From NCBI RefSeq assembly GCF_040655735.1, contig NZ_JBFAKK010000001.1, forward strand, positions 372,001-436,000: DNA of 64,000 bases. The letters are read 5' to 3'. The stretch is from Phytomonospora sp040655735 (GTDB lineage Bacteria > Actinomycetota > Actinomycetes > Mycobacteriales > Micromonosporaceae). Both the position numbers and the translations under genes were made by a program. The notes under the pieces are model-generated. The model saw nothing but the letters and a program-made list of their open reading frames with translations. It did not search any database and had not been told where the DNA came from. Below, piece after piece: positions 7,979 through 16,003 of this stretch (position 1 is its first letter; every line of letters begins with the position of its first letter).

Positions 7979-10408
7979 CTAGGTGCCCCAGGCCTCGAAC
8001 TCGTAGATACGGGCGGCGGGATCGGTGTTCTGGGTCGGCCGGGTGATCACCAGGCGCACGTACCTGGCGGCCGTCGCGACGGGATGCGTGGTCGTCGACG
8101 CCGTGTTCCCCGCGACGGTCACCGCCGTCGCCCAGGGGTCGGTGGTGGCCGACCTCGTCTGGACGGTGAAGTCGCGCGTGTTCCACGTCGCCGACTCGCC
8201 ACCGGCACCGGCGTGCTTGACGGTGAACCGGCTCAGCGAACGCACCCCGCCGAGGTCGACCTCCAGCCACTTCTCGGCCGTCAGCGTGCACCACTTGTCG
8301 GTGTTGCCACCTGAGACGCTGCCGTTGACGGCCTTCGCGGGACCCTCGCCGGCGTTGGTCTGGCCGGACGCCGTCGCCGGGCGGCTGAGCGCCAGGTTCG
8401 ACTCGACGGGCGAACCCGCCCAGGCGACCGTCGTGGTCGCCGGCGCCGAACGCCCGTACTCGGTGGAGACCGCCTCGACCTCGATGGTCGTCGAGGACTC
8501 GGTTCCGGCCCGGTCGAGCCGCGCCACGAAGTAGGCGTCGTTCGGTGTCGCGCCCAGGTAGGTGCGGCCGCCGCCGGAGTCACGCCGGTAGACGTCGTAG
8601 TGGTGCACCGACCCGCTCGCCGAGGCCGTCCACGCCAGCCGCAGCGACTTGCGGGTGGCGGAGACGTCGGTCGTGCCCAGCACCGTCAGCGCTGTAGGGG
8701 AGGCGGCGCCGTCGACGGTCCCGTCGTAGACGGCGATCTGGCCGACCCGGATGTCGTACGCCGCGACCGTCGAGGCGGCCTGCGCCTGGAGCGCGATCTG
8801 GGCGATCGTCTTGCCGGCGTGCGCCGACAGGTCGAAGGTCCTGCGCTCCCAGCCGGTGCCCGAGTTCGAGCCGAGGTCGATGGCGGTGAAGACGGCGGGG
8901 GCGTCGGTGAAGGCGATCGCGGCCCGGAGGTTCGTGGCCCCCGCCGCCGGCGTCTTGACCACGACCGACAGCTTCGTACCGGAGGCCACCGGCAGAGCGG
9001 CCTGGTAGAGGCGCACGGTGTTGAGCGCGTCGAGCCGGCCGGTCAGCCGCAGCGAGGAACCGCCCTCGAAGGCGTCGCCAAAGTCCAGCGACGGCGTCAG
9101 TCCGGTGCCGGCCGAGGAAACGATCCAGCGGTAGGTCGGCAGCACGTCCTGTACCGAGAGGTTGTTCCACGCGCCCGTCGCGACCCTCGTCCCGCCGACG
9201 TTGTAGAACTCGCCGTGACCGGAGTTGAACCCGGTCACGAAGGGCTTGGCGGTGACCGGCGTCGACTCCGCGATGTGATTGGCCAGTCCCTTCCAAGCCG
9301 AACCCGTCGCGGTGTTCGAGGGGTCGCCGTTGGCGCCGATCCAGTACCGCGAGTCGCGGGCCCGGAAGTCGGCCGGGCCGGAGGAGGACTTCCACGTCCA
9401 CTCCGGACGGTAGAGGCCGAGCGAGGTCACGTGCGCCGCGCCCGCGGGGAAGACCGCGGCCCAGTCGACGCTCGTGTCGTACCCGCCCGCCTCGGTGTCG
9501 ATCCCCGAGTACAGGTCGAACTCGCTGCGGCCGAGCGAGCGCGCGTGGGAGCGCGAGGAGGCCAGCCCCGACGCGCTCCACCAGAAGTTGAGGAACATCG
9601 AGTCGCAAACCCGGGCCGGATCGGACAGGAAGGAGTCGTTGCTCGCGTTGAGCGCGTTCTGCCAGGAGATCGAGCCGTTCTCGACCATCGAGTCGTACCA
9701 CATGTACTCGTCGCCGCCGGCCCGCGCGTACTTCATGAAGGCGCGCAGTTCGGCGGCGAGCGCAGCGTCGCCGCCGCCGGTCTCCTGGTTGATGAACCAG
9801 CCGTCGAAGCCGTAGTGGCGCGCGACCTGTCCGAGCTTGTCGGCGACCGGGTACGACGACCCCGACCGCGCCACGAAGTCGCGGACCCACTGGAGCTGAC
9901 CACCGTAGGCGGCGGGCGGGAAGAAGACCGTCCCGTACACCTTGACGCCGTTGCGGTGTGCGGCGTCGACGACCGTCGCGTTCGGCGCCAGGATCAGCCC
10001 CTCACCGGCCGAACCGCCCCAGAACACGAGAGTGTCGACGTACTGCCAGTAGCCGAAGGCGTAGTAGTTCGCGTCCGCCGAGCCCTGCGAGGGGTTGGCG
10101 GAGGTCGGGCCGAAGGACACCAGCGACACCACGCGGCCCTCGCCTGCGCGGGCGTTGGCGTTGGCCTTGAGCCGGGGATCGAGCGCCCGCGGGCGCAGCG
10201 GCACGCGCGAGCGGTTGAAGCGGGCGTCGGGGTCGGTCGCCGGATCCCAGTTCAGGATCGTGCTCGGGTACCAGTACGAGGCGAAGGGCTGGTCGCCGGG
10301 ACCCAGTGCCTCGGGGAAGGGCGCGCCGGCGGCGGCGAGCGCCGGGCTCGTCCCGGTGGCGGCGATGGCTAATGCGGGCAGCAGGGTCAGGACTGTTCGT
10401 CGGTGCAT
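7979..10408 (-). CDS. Secreted GH85 endo-beta-N-acetylglucosaminidase with C-terminal F5/8-type carbohydrate-binding domain
   Basis: An 809-residue exported enzyme that should cleave the chitobiose core of N-glycans. It has an RR-containing signal peptide (MHRRTVLTLLPALAIAA, cleavage near ALA-AAG at about 26), probably Tat-type. The GH85 catalytic barrel spans about residues 38-400. FDGWFINQET carries the family's Asn/Glu pair (N207, E209). A beta-sandwich follows (about 430-560), then a fibronectin-III-like segment (about 565-660). The final 140 residues, with VNGSVSGGNTDKWCT and WLEVDLGGVRSLSRFTVKHA, are an F5/8 type C (CBM32-like) module. It lies divergently arranged around LacI from a sugar ABC operon, suggesting secreted hydrolysis followed by import. 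Confidence 0.92.
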   Translation of the reverse strand: MHRRTVLTLLPALAIAATGTSPALAAAGAPFPEALGPGDQPFASYWYPSTILNWDPATDPDARFNRSRVPLRPRALDPRLKANANARAGEGRVVSLVSFGPTSANPSQGSADANYYAFGYWQYVDTLVFWGGSAGEGLILAPNATVVDAAHRNGVKVYGTVFFPPAAYGGQLQWVRDFVARSGSSYPVADKLGQVARHYGFDGWFINQETGGGDAALAAELRAFMKYARAGGDEYMWYDSMVENGSISWQNALNASNDSFLSDPARVCDSMFLNFWWSASGLASSRSHARSLGRSEFDLYSGIDTEAGGYDTSVDWAAVFPAGAAHVTSLGLYRPEWTWKSSSGPADFRARDSRYWIGANGDPSNTATGSAWKGLANHIAESTPVTAKPFVTGFNSGHGEFYNVGGTRVATGAWNNLSVQDVLPTYRWIVSSAGTGLTPSLDFGDAFEGGSSLRLTGRLDALNTVRLYQAALPVASGTKLSVVVKTPAAGATNLRAAIAFTDAPAVFTAIDLGSNSGTGWERRTFDLSAHAGKTIAQIALQAQAASTVAAYDIRVGQIAVYDGTVDGAASPTALTVLGTTDVSATRKSLRLAWTASASGSVHHYDVYRRDSGGGRTYLGATPNDAYFVARLDRAGTESSTTIEVEAVSTEYGRSAPATTTVAWAGSPVESNLALSRPATASGQTNAGEGPAKAVNGSVSGGNTDKWCTLTAEKWLEVDLGGVRSLSRFTVKHAGAGGESATWNTRDFTVQTRSATTDPWATAVTVAGNTASTTTHPVATAARYVRLVITRPTQNTDPAARIYEFEAWGT

Positions 10409-10487
10409 CTGCGTCTCCTACCGGTGGTCCTCGAATGGACGCCGCGGCCGTTTCGGGAGGCGTCTTCTCCGCGGCCTTCCGGGTCGG

Positions 10488-10516
10488 ATACTAAACCGCT
10501 ATAGCGCTCCTGCCAA
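10488..10516 (-). promoter_or_regulatory. Promoter of the GH85 gene with a palindrome in the spacer
   Basis: Reading leftward, TTGGCA (10516-10511), a 17-bp spacer and TAGTAT (10493-10488) form a good primary-sigma promoter. The spacer contains the perfect 10-bp palindrome CGCTATAGCG (10497-10506), placed where a repressor would block RNA polymerase. The leader is about 70-75 nt. Confidence 0.6.
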
Positions 10517-10544
10517 GAGGCTGGAACCGGCTCGGCGGGACCGA

Positions 10545-11561
10545 TCACGGGGGAGGACCGGTGCTCTCGTGGACGCTGAGGGTGGGCGTGGCGGTCTTGA
10601 CGTTGCGGGACTCGGAGGGGTCGGCGATCGTCGCCAGAAGGGTCCGTGCGACCGAGCGCCCGAGGTCGAAGGTGTCGCGGGACAGGCAGGTCAGCGAGGG
10701 GTGCACGATGCGGGTGAGCACCGACTCGTCGAAGGCCACGATGGACAGTTCGCCGGGCACGGCCACGCCCATCTCCTGGGCGACGCCGAGGCCGGCGACG
10801 GCCATGACGTCGCTGTCGTAGATGATCGCGGTCGGCCGTTCGGGTCGCGACAGCAGGGTGCGGGTCCGGGCGGCGCCCTCGGCGTCGCTGAAGTCGGTCG
10901 GCAGGGACTCGGCGCGCAGGGCCAGGCGGCGGGCGCGGTCGCGCAGCGCCTGCATGCGACGCCGGGTGTGCCAGAAGGCGGGGAGCCCGGCGACGTGCGC
11001 GACGCGGGTGTGCCCGAGGGCGGCGAGGTAGTCGACGATGGTCAGCATCGCCTCGCGGTCGTCGGCCCACACGCTGGACAGACGTCCGTGCTTGCCGGGC
11101 AGGCCGCCGAGCACGACCGAGGGGATCGCGAGTCCTTCGAGGACCGCGGTGCGGGGGTCCTCGACGCGCGGGTCGACCAGGATCAGCCCGTCGACACGGT
11201 GTTCGGAGGCCCAGCGCCGGTAGACCTCGATCTCCGCCTCGATGTCCTCGACGACGAGTAGCTGCAGTGCGATCGACTCGCCGGAAAGCGTCGCCTGCAG
11301 CCCCGAGAGCAGTTGCGCGAAGAAGGGTTCGACACCCAGGGTGCGGGCGGGCCGGGCGGTGACGAGCCCGGCGGTCTCGGCGCGGGCTCCGCTGAGGGCG
11401 CGGGCGGCGCTGTGCGGCCGCCAGTTCATCTCCTCGGCGACCCGCATGATCCGTGCCCGGGTGGCCTCGCTGACACCCGGGCGCCCGTTCAGCGCGAAGG
11501 ACACCGCGCCCTTCGAGACGCCGACGCGGGCGGCGATGTCGGCGATCGTGGGTCTGCCCAC
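10545..11561 (-). CDS. LacI-family transcriptional regulator
   Basis: A 338-residue sugar-responsive repressor. Residues 4-58 are the LacI helix-turn-helix and hinge helix (TIADIAARVGVSKGAVSFAL, then RPHSAARALSG). Residues about 60-335 are the periplasmic-binding-protein-like effector and dimerisation core, ending SVHESTGPPP. The start is GTG 11561, with AGGA five bases upstream. It is flanked by the GH85 gene, on the same strand downstream, and the divergent ABC operon. An inverted repeat on the ABC promoter is the natural operator candidate. The inducer is probably an oligosaccharide from GH85 action, which is inference from context. Confidence 0.92.
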   Translation of the reverse strand: MGRPTIADIAARVGVSKGAVSFALNGRPGVSEATRARIMRVAEEMNWRPHSAARALSGARAETAGLVTARPARTLGVEPFFAQLLSGLQATLSGESIALQLLVVEDIEAEIEVYRRWASEHRVDGLILVDPRVEDPRTAVLEGLAIPSVVLGGLPGKHGRLSSVWADDREAMLTIVDYLAALGHTRVAHVAGLPAFWHTRRRMQALRDRARRLALRAESLPTDFSDAEGAARTRTLLSRPERPTAIIYDSDVMAVAGLGVAQEMGVAVPGELSIVAFDESVLTRIVHPSLTCLSRDTFDLGRSVARTLLATIADPSESRNVKTATPTLSVHESTGPPP

Positions 11562-11609
11562 GGGGTGTCCTCGTCTCGTCCGGCCGCGCGCGGTACGGCG
11601 CGGAAACCC

Positions 11610-11638
11610 TTGACACGAAAGTCTAGTCGTTGGATAGT
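11610..11638 (+). promoter_or_regulatory. Promoter of the first sugar ABC operon
   Basis: TTGACA (11610-11615), a 17-bp spacer and GATAGT (11633-11638) match the primary-sigma consensus well. Transcription would start near 11645, giving a leader of about 85 nt. AGGAG at 11718 precedes the ATG at 11729. Confidence 0.7.
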
Positions 11639-11653
11639 CGCCAACTACTAGAC
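11621..11653. promoter_or_regulatory. Operator-like inverted repeat over the -10 (putative LacI site)
   Basis: Arms GTCTAGTCGTTGG (11621-11633) and CCAACTACTAGAC (11641-11653) are complementary at 12 of 13 positions around a 7-nt spacer. The element covers the -10 box and start point of the ABC promoter, so occupancy would repress it. The neighbouring lacI gene supplies a likely binder. The span is longer than a classical LacI operator, so another regulator is possible. Confidence 0.6.
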
Positions 11654-11728
11654 CGGATTAGCAATTCCCATCCGGCGGGCACCGGCCGGGCTCCGCGTCG
11701 AGCGGGGAGGAACGGACAGGAGTCGACA

Positions 11729-13005
11729 ATGCGCAGAGTCTGGTTACTGACGGCCGCGACGGCCGCCGCGGCCCTGGTACTCGCGGGCTGTGGGCTCGGC
11801 GGGGGAGACGGGGCGGGTTCGGACGCCGACGCCTCCGGCGAGGTGAAGGGCGAGGTCACCTTCCAGACCTGGGCGCTCAAGCCGAAGTTCACCGAATACG
11901 TCCAAGGCGTCATCGACGCCTTCGAGGCGGCCCATCCCGGCACCGAGGTCGAGTGGCTCGACCAGCCCGGCGACGGGTACTCCGACAAGGTGTTGAGCCA
12001 GGCCGCCGGCGATTCGCTGCCCGACGTGACCAATCTGCCGCCCGACTTCGTCCTCCCCCTTGTCCAGCAGGGGATGCTCCTCGACGTCGAGAAGGCCGAC
12101 CCGGCGCTGGCCGCCGACTACGTCACCGGCGGTCTCGATGCCTACCGCTACGCCGGGCACGAGGGCGTCTACGCCTACCCGTGGTACCTCAACACCGATG
12201 TCAACTACTGGAACACCGAACTGCTCACCGCCAACGGCCTCGACCCGGCGAAGCTCCCGGCGACCCTGGACGAGCTGATCGCGCAGGCCCGGGTCATGAA
12301 GGAGGCATCCGGCGGCGAGGTCTACCTGATGAGCCGCAAGCCGGCACTCGGCGACCTCGCCAACGCGGGCGTGCCGATCATGGCTCCCGACGGTAAGTCC
12401 TTCGCGTTCAACACTCCCGAGGCGGCCGCGCTGCTCGACAAGTACCGCGACGCCTACGCCGAGGGCCTGCTCCCGCAGGACGTGCTGACCGACAAGTACG
12501 CCGGCAACGCCGAACTGTTCAGCAGCGGCAGGGCGGCCTGGACCACCGGTGGCGGGAACTACATCACCAGCCTCGCCACCGACAATCCGACGCTGGCGCC
12601 GAAGGTCGTCCCGTCTCCGGCGATGGGCACGCCCCCGCTCTACGCGCAGGGCCTGTCGGTGTCCAGCGGCAGCGAGAACCTGCCGACCGCGCTGGCCCTG
12701 GCCCGCTGGGTCACCAACGCCGAGAACCAGGCCGCCTTCGCCCACCTGGTCAACATCTTCCCAGCACGAAGGCCTCGGCGGCCGACCCGTTCTTCGCGCA
12801 GAGCGACGGCACGCCCTCCGGTGACGCGAAGGTCATCGCCTTCACCTCGCTGGCGCAGGCGCGCATGCTCCAGCCCGTCGAGGTCAGCGGCGCCATGAAC
12901 GACGTCATCAACCAGCAGTTCAGTCTCGCCATCAGCGGTGAGGCGAGCTCGCGGGAGGCGCTCGACGAGGCCGTCGAGCGCTGCGACCAGCTGCTCGGGC
13001 AGTAA
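11729..13005 (+). pseudogene. Extracellular sugar-binding lipoprotein of ABC importer, interrupted by a -1 frameshift
   Basis: This encodes the substrate-binding protein of a carbohydrate ABC importer. MRRVWLLTAATAAAALVLAGC is a lipoprotein signal whose lipobox is LAGC (C21). FQTWALKPKFTEYVQGVIDA starts the mature binding fold. The frame is intact to LVNIFP at about 12760, then shifts. The next frame continues exactly in register with family sequence (STKASAADPFFAQSDG, ending DEAVERCDQLLGQ) to TAA 13003-13005. One C is missing from the run at 12760-12762, where CCCC would restore about 425 residues. Without it the protein ends in an unrelated arginine-rich tail. The cause may be a real mutation or a sequencing error in the homopolymer. 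The stop overlaps the permease ATG. Confidence 0.85.
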
Positions 13006-13877
13006 TGACCCACCGGCGCTGGTTCACGCCGTGGCTGCTGGTCGCTCCGGCGGCGGTGTGGCTGGCGGTGTTCAGCCTCTGGCCGTCGGTCAACACCGTG
13101 GTGCTGGCCTTCACCAACGCCAAGCCGCTGGGCGGAGGCCGCTTCACCGGAACGGAGAACTTCCAGCGCTTCGCCGACGACTCGCAGCTCGGCGACGCGC
13201 TCCTCAACAGCGTCGTCTACATGCTCGTGTGCGTGCCGCTGCTGACGTTCCTGCCCCTGCTGCTGGCTCTGCTCGTGCAGCGCAGGCTTCCCGGGATCGC
13301 CTTCTTCCGGACGGCCTTCTACACCCCGGTCATCGCCTCGGCGGTCGTCGTCGCGCTCATCTGGGGCTGGGTGCTGGAGGAGCGCGGGCTCGTCAACGGC
13401 CTCGCGCAGCAACTCGGCGTGCTGTCGGGCCCGCTGCCGTTCCTCACCGACCGCTGGCTGCTGCTGTTCAGCGCGATCAGCCTGACGGTGTGGAAGGGCC
13501 TGGGCTACTACATGATCATCTACCTGTCGGCGCTGGGCAGCGTCGGGCGCGAACTCCACGAGGCGGCCTTCATGGACGGTGCCGGACCGGTTCGCCGCTT
13601 CCTGGCCGTCACGGTCCCGGGCGTGCGCAACACGATGGCGCTGGTGTCGGTCCTGATCTCGGTCTCGGCGCTGCGCGTCTTCTCCGAGCTCTACGTCCTG
13701 TCCGACGGCACCGGCGGCCCCGGCGGGCAGGACATGTCGGTGGTGATGCTGATCCAGCTGTACAGCCGTGGCTTCACCGGCCACCTCGGCTACGCCTCGG
13801 CGCTGAGCCTGCTGCTGTTCGCCGTGACGATCGGCCCGATGCTGCTCCTGCTGCGGCTCAACCGGAAGGCGGCCTAG
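13005..13877 (+). CDS. Sugar ABC transporter permease, MalF type
   Basis: A 290-residue inner-membrane permease with about six transmembrane helices, the first being LLVAPAAVWLAVFSLWPSVN. The cytoplasmic EAA loop, which docks the ATPase, is visible as EAAFMDGAGPVRRFLAVTVP near residue 185. The ATG overlaps the TAA of the binding-protein gene (TAATG), indicating translational coupling. The adjacent MalG-type partner completes the channel. No ATPase gene is nearby, so a shared MsiK/MsmX-like ATPase elsewhere probably energises it. Confidence 0.92.
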   Translation: MTHRRWFTPWLLVAPAAVWLAVFSLWPSVNTVVLAFTNAKPLGGGRFTGTENFQRFADDSQLGDALLNSVVYMLVCVPLLTFLPLLLALLVQRRLPGIAFFRTAFYTPVIASAVVVALIWGWVLEERGLVNGLAQQLGVLSGPLPFLTDRWLLLFSAISLTVWKGLGYYMIIYLSALGSVGRELHEAAFMDGAGPVRRFLAVTVPGVRNTMALVSVLISVSALRVFSELYVLSDGTGGPGGQDMSVVMLIQLYSRGFTGHLGYASALSLLLFAVTIGPMLLLLRLNRKAA

Positions 13878-14744
13878 ATGGCGGCGCGCCGGGGAAAGGT
13901 CGCCGCGCGCGGCTTCGGGACGGCGACGCCGGGGGAGAAGGTCCTGCGCTACGGCCTGCTGCTCCTCGTGCTGGTGCTGACCGTCGGCCCGTTCCTGTGG
14001 CAGCTGTCGACTTCGCTGAAAGGGATGGGCGAGGACATCTACACGCGGACGCCGGGCTTCATCCCCTCGGATCCGACCCTCGCCAACTACGGCAGCGTCG
14101 CCGACACGATCCCGGTCTGGTCCTATGGCCGCAACTCGCTCATCGTCGCCGCCATCGTCGTCGCCGGCAACGCCGTCGGGGCGACTTTGGCCGGTTACGC
14201 CCTGGCGAGGCTGCGCTTCCGGGGCCGCCGGCTGGTCCTCGGCCTGTTCTTGGCCACCCTCGTCCTGCCCGGCGAGGTCACGATCATCTCCCAGTACGTC
14301 ACCGTCCGGGGCCTCGGTCTGGCCGACACCCTCCTCGGCGTGGCCCTGCCCGGCGCCATCGGCATGCTCAACGTCCTGCTCATGCGCACCGCCTTCCAGG
14401 CCATCCCGCAGGACCTGGACGCCGCGGCGATCATCGACGGCGCCGACGCCTGGCAGCGGCTCGTCCACATCGGACTCCCCAGCGTGCGCGGAATGCTGTC
14501 GGTGGTGGTGATCTTCTCCTTCATCGGCGCCTGGGACGACTTCCTGTGGCCGCTCATCGTGCTCACCGACCCCGAGAACTACACGCTCACCGTCGGGCTC
14601 CAATACCTCAACGGCACCTTCAGCGCCAATCCGCGCCTCATCGCCGCCGGGACGATGATCGCGTTCATTCCCATCGTGGTCGTCTTCGCGGTACTTCAGC
14701 GCTTCTTCTTCAAGGGAGTGGAGGAGGGCGCGATCAAGGGGTGA
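13878..14744 (+). CDS. Sugar ABC transporter permease, MalG type
   Basis: A 288-residue membrane protein with six predicted helices (first LRYGLLLLVLVLTVGPFLWQ) and the MalG-style EAA loop DAAAIIDGADAWQRLVHIGL. The ATG at 13878 follows the MalF-type stop with no gap. It forms the heterodimeric channel with that protein, for sugar uptake together with the lipoprotein at 11729. It ends before a 13-bp GC hairpin that insulates it from the convergent methyltransferase gene. Confidence 0.92.
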   Translation: MAARRGKVAARGFGTATPGEKVLRYGLLLLVLVLTVGPFLWQLSTSLKGMGEDIYTRTPGFIPSDPTLANYGSVADTIPVWSYGRNSLIVAAIVVAGNAVGATLAGYALARLRFRGRRLVLGLFLATLVLPGEVTIISQYVTVRGLGLADTLLGVALPGAIGMLNVLLMRTAFQAIPQDLDAAAIIDGADAWQRLVHIGLPSVRGMLSVVVIFSFIGAWDDFLWPLIVLTDPENYTLTVGLQYLNGTFSANPRLIAAGTMIAFIPIVVVFAVLQRFFFKGVEEGAIKG

Positions 14745-14751
14745 AGGGGAG

Positions 14752-14783
14752 CGGGCCGCCGCCGGCGTCACGGCGGCGGCCCG
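14752..14783. terminator. Bidirectional GC hairpin terminator
   Basis: Arms 14752-14764 and 14771-14783 (CGGGCCGCCGCCG and its exact complement) enclose a 6-nt loop between convergent genes. Confidence 0.75.
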
Positions 14784-14788
14784 AGGCG

Positions 14789-15574
14789 CTATCCGAACAG
14801 CAGCACCCCCGCCGCCACGGCGACGTTGAGGGAGTCCGCGCGGCCCCGCATCGGGATCGACACCGGGTGGTGCGGCACCTCCCTCCACTCGGGAGCGACG
14901 CCCTCGCCCTCGGACCCGACGACGATCGCCGTCGGCCGCCCGCCGCGCGGGCGGTCGCGGAAGTGCTCCCGGGCGCCCGGAAGCGCCAGGTACACGGCGA
15001 ATCCGTGCCGGGCCAGCCACGCGGCGGCCTCGCGCGGCGCGCCGAGGTCGACGACCGGCGTGGTCAGGACCGTTCCCCGGCTCGCGGTGAACACCTCGGG
15101 GTGCTCGACGCGGGCGCGGCGGCCGGTCAGGATCAGGGCCTGCGCCCCGCTGGCGTCGACGACCCGGACGAGGGCACCGAGGTTCGAGGCGTACTCGATG
15201 CCGTCGGCGACCAGCACCACGGTGCCGTCGTCGACGCGACGGCCCCCGATGGTGCCGTCGCCGGCACGCCAGCCGGGCAGTCGCACCAGTGACGCCAGCC
15301 CGGAGGACCGGTTGCGGCGGCTGATGCGGGCGTAGGTCTTCGCCGAGACCGCGAAGGCGGACCGGGCACGGCGGGAGACGGTCCCGGCGAGCTCCCGGCT
15401 CCCGTCGGTGAGCAGTTCGGGGCACTGGACGAAGACCTCGATGTCGCCGCCGGCGTCCAGCAAGCAGCGATGGGCCCAGTCGCCTTCGGCGAGAAGGGTT
15501 CCGGGCGGAGTGTTGCGGGCGGACAGAAGTGCGCTGATGCGCGGATCGCGTGCGCTGACGTGCGCGACGGCCAT
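14789..15574 (-). CDS. TrmH/SpoU-family RNA 2'-O-methyltransferase
   Basis: A 261-residue SPOUT methyltransferase. Residues 1-95 resemble the L30e-like substrate-binding domain (LLAEGDWAHRCLLDAGGDIE). The catalytic knot lies at about 110-261 with all three motifs: NLGALVRVVDASGA (motif 1, target Asn/Arg), IVVGSEGEGV (motif 2) and SIPMRGRADSLNVAVAAGVL (motif 3). Length and order match rRNA methylases such as thiostrepton-resistance-type Tsr as well as housekeeping TrmH proteins, and I cannot tell them apart. GGAG six bases before ATG 15574 supports the start. The upstream 430 bp holds hairpins and repeats but no gene. Confidence 0.88.
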   Translation of the reverse strand: MAVAHVSARDPRISALLSARNTPPGTLLAEGDWAHRCLLDAGGDIEVFVQCPELLTDGSRELAGTVSRRARSAFAVSAKTYARISRRNRSSGLASLVRLPGWRAGDGTIGGRRVDDGTVVLVADGIEYASNLGALVRVVDASGAQALILTGRRARVEHPEVFTASRGTVLTTPVVDLGAPREAAAWLARHGFAVYLALPGAREHFRDRPRGGRPTAIVVGSEGEGVAPEWREVPHHPVSIPMRGRADSLNVAVAAGVLLFG

Positions 15575-15781
15575 GATGCACTCCGGAAGGAGGGTACGGC
15601 TGAGACAGGCGCGTCGTCCTCAATGGACGGACCTGGCTCCAAGGCATGTGTGCGCCGGAACGGCGCCCCCGGTTGCGCGCGGTCTACCGGGTGCCCTGGC
15701 CGTACATGGCCGTGTGCATGCGCGCAGGCTAGCTTCCGCGACCCGCTCCGCGCAGCCGAGTTTCGGCCGCCGGGCACAGAT

Positions 15782-15857
15782 CCGGCCCCCGCCCTGGCGA
15801 TGGAAGCGGGGGCCGGACGGCGTCTCGCCGCCCGGCGGACCATCAGGCCGCCGGGCG
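15782..15857. terminator. Two tandem strong hairpins in a gene-free stretch
   Basis: Hairpin one pairs 15782-15792 (CCGGCCCCCGC) with 15806-15816, an 11-bp perfect stem. Hairpin two pairs 15829-15838 with 15848-15857, a 10-bp perfect stem. They lie downstream of the DapA-like gene and upstream of the methyltransferase gene. They may be terminators for the former or leader structures of the latter. The stretch 15575-16003 otherwise holds no convincing gene. Confidence 0.5.
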
Positions 15858-15906
15858 ACGCGGGTCGTTCTCCCCAGATCGAACTCCGACGACGCTAGCG
15901 CCGGTC

Positions 15907-15939
15907 CGTAGACGCCGCGTAGACGTCGCGTATACGCGG
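15907..15939. repeat. Three tandem 11-bp repeats (CGTAGACGYCG)
   Basis: CGTAGACGCCG, CGTAGACGTCG and CGTATACGCGG follow each other without gaps at 15907, 15918 and 15929. The last two contain the 12-bp palindrome CGCGTATACGCG (15927-15938). The period equals one helical turn, which suggests a protein-binding array. It sits 65 bp beyond the 3' end of the DapA-like gene. Confidence 0.6.
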
Positions 15940-16003
15940 TGATCCGCGCCGCCGGGATGTGCCGCCCGGCATGATCGCGGCCATGCCCGCCGCGAGCCGT
16001 TCG

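Noticed and set aside
3537..8294. Very long open frame on the minus strand opposite the SARP gene
   Set aside because: It runs antisense to the SARP gene, whose protein has all expected motifs. High third-position GC routinely opens the complementary frame; its composition is Arg/Gly/Glu low-complexity with no domain.
12750..15647. 965-codon minus-strand frame across the ABC permeases and methyltransferase
   Set aside because: Its product is rich in Arg, His, Gln and Asp with no motif and is antisense to two clear permeases; the real minus-strand gene here is the TrmH-type protein in another frame.
15408..15911. Overlapping plus-strand frames in the 15.6-15.9 kb gap
   Set aside because: Products are Arg/Pro/Gly-rich with no recognisable fold and no ribosome site; the stretch is better explained as non-coding.
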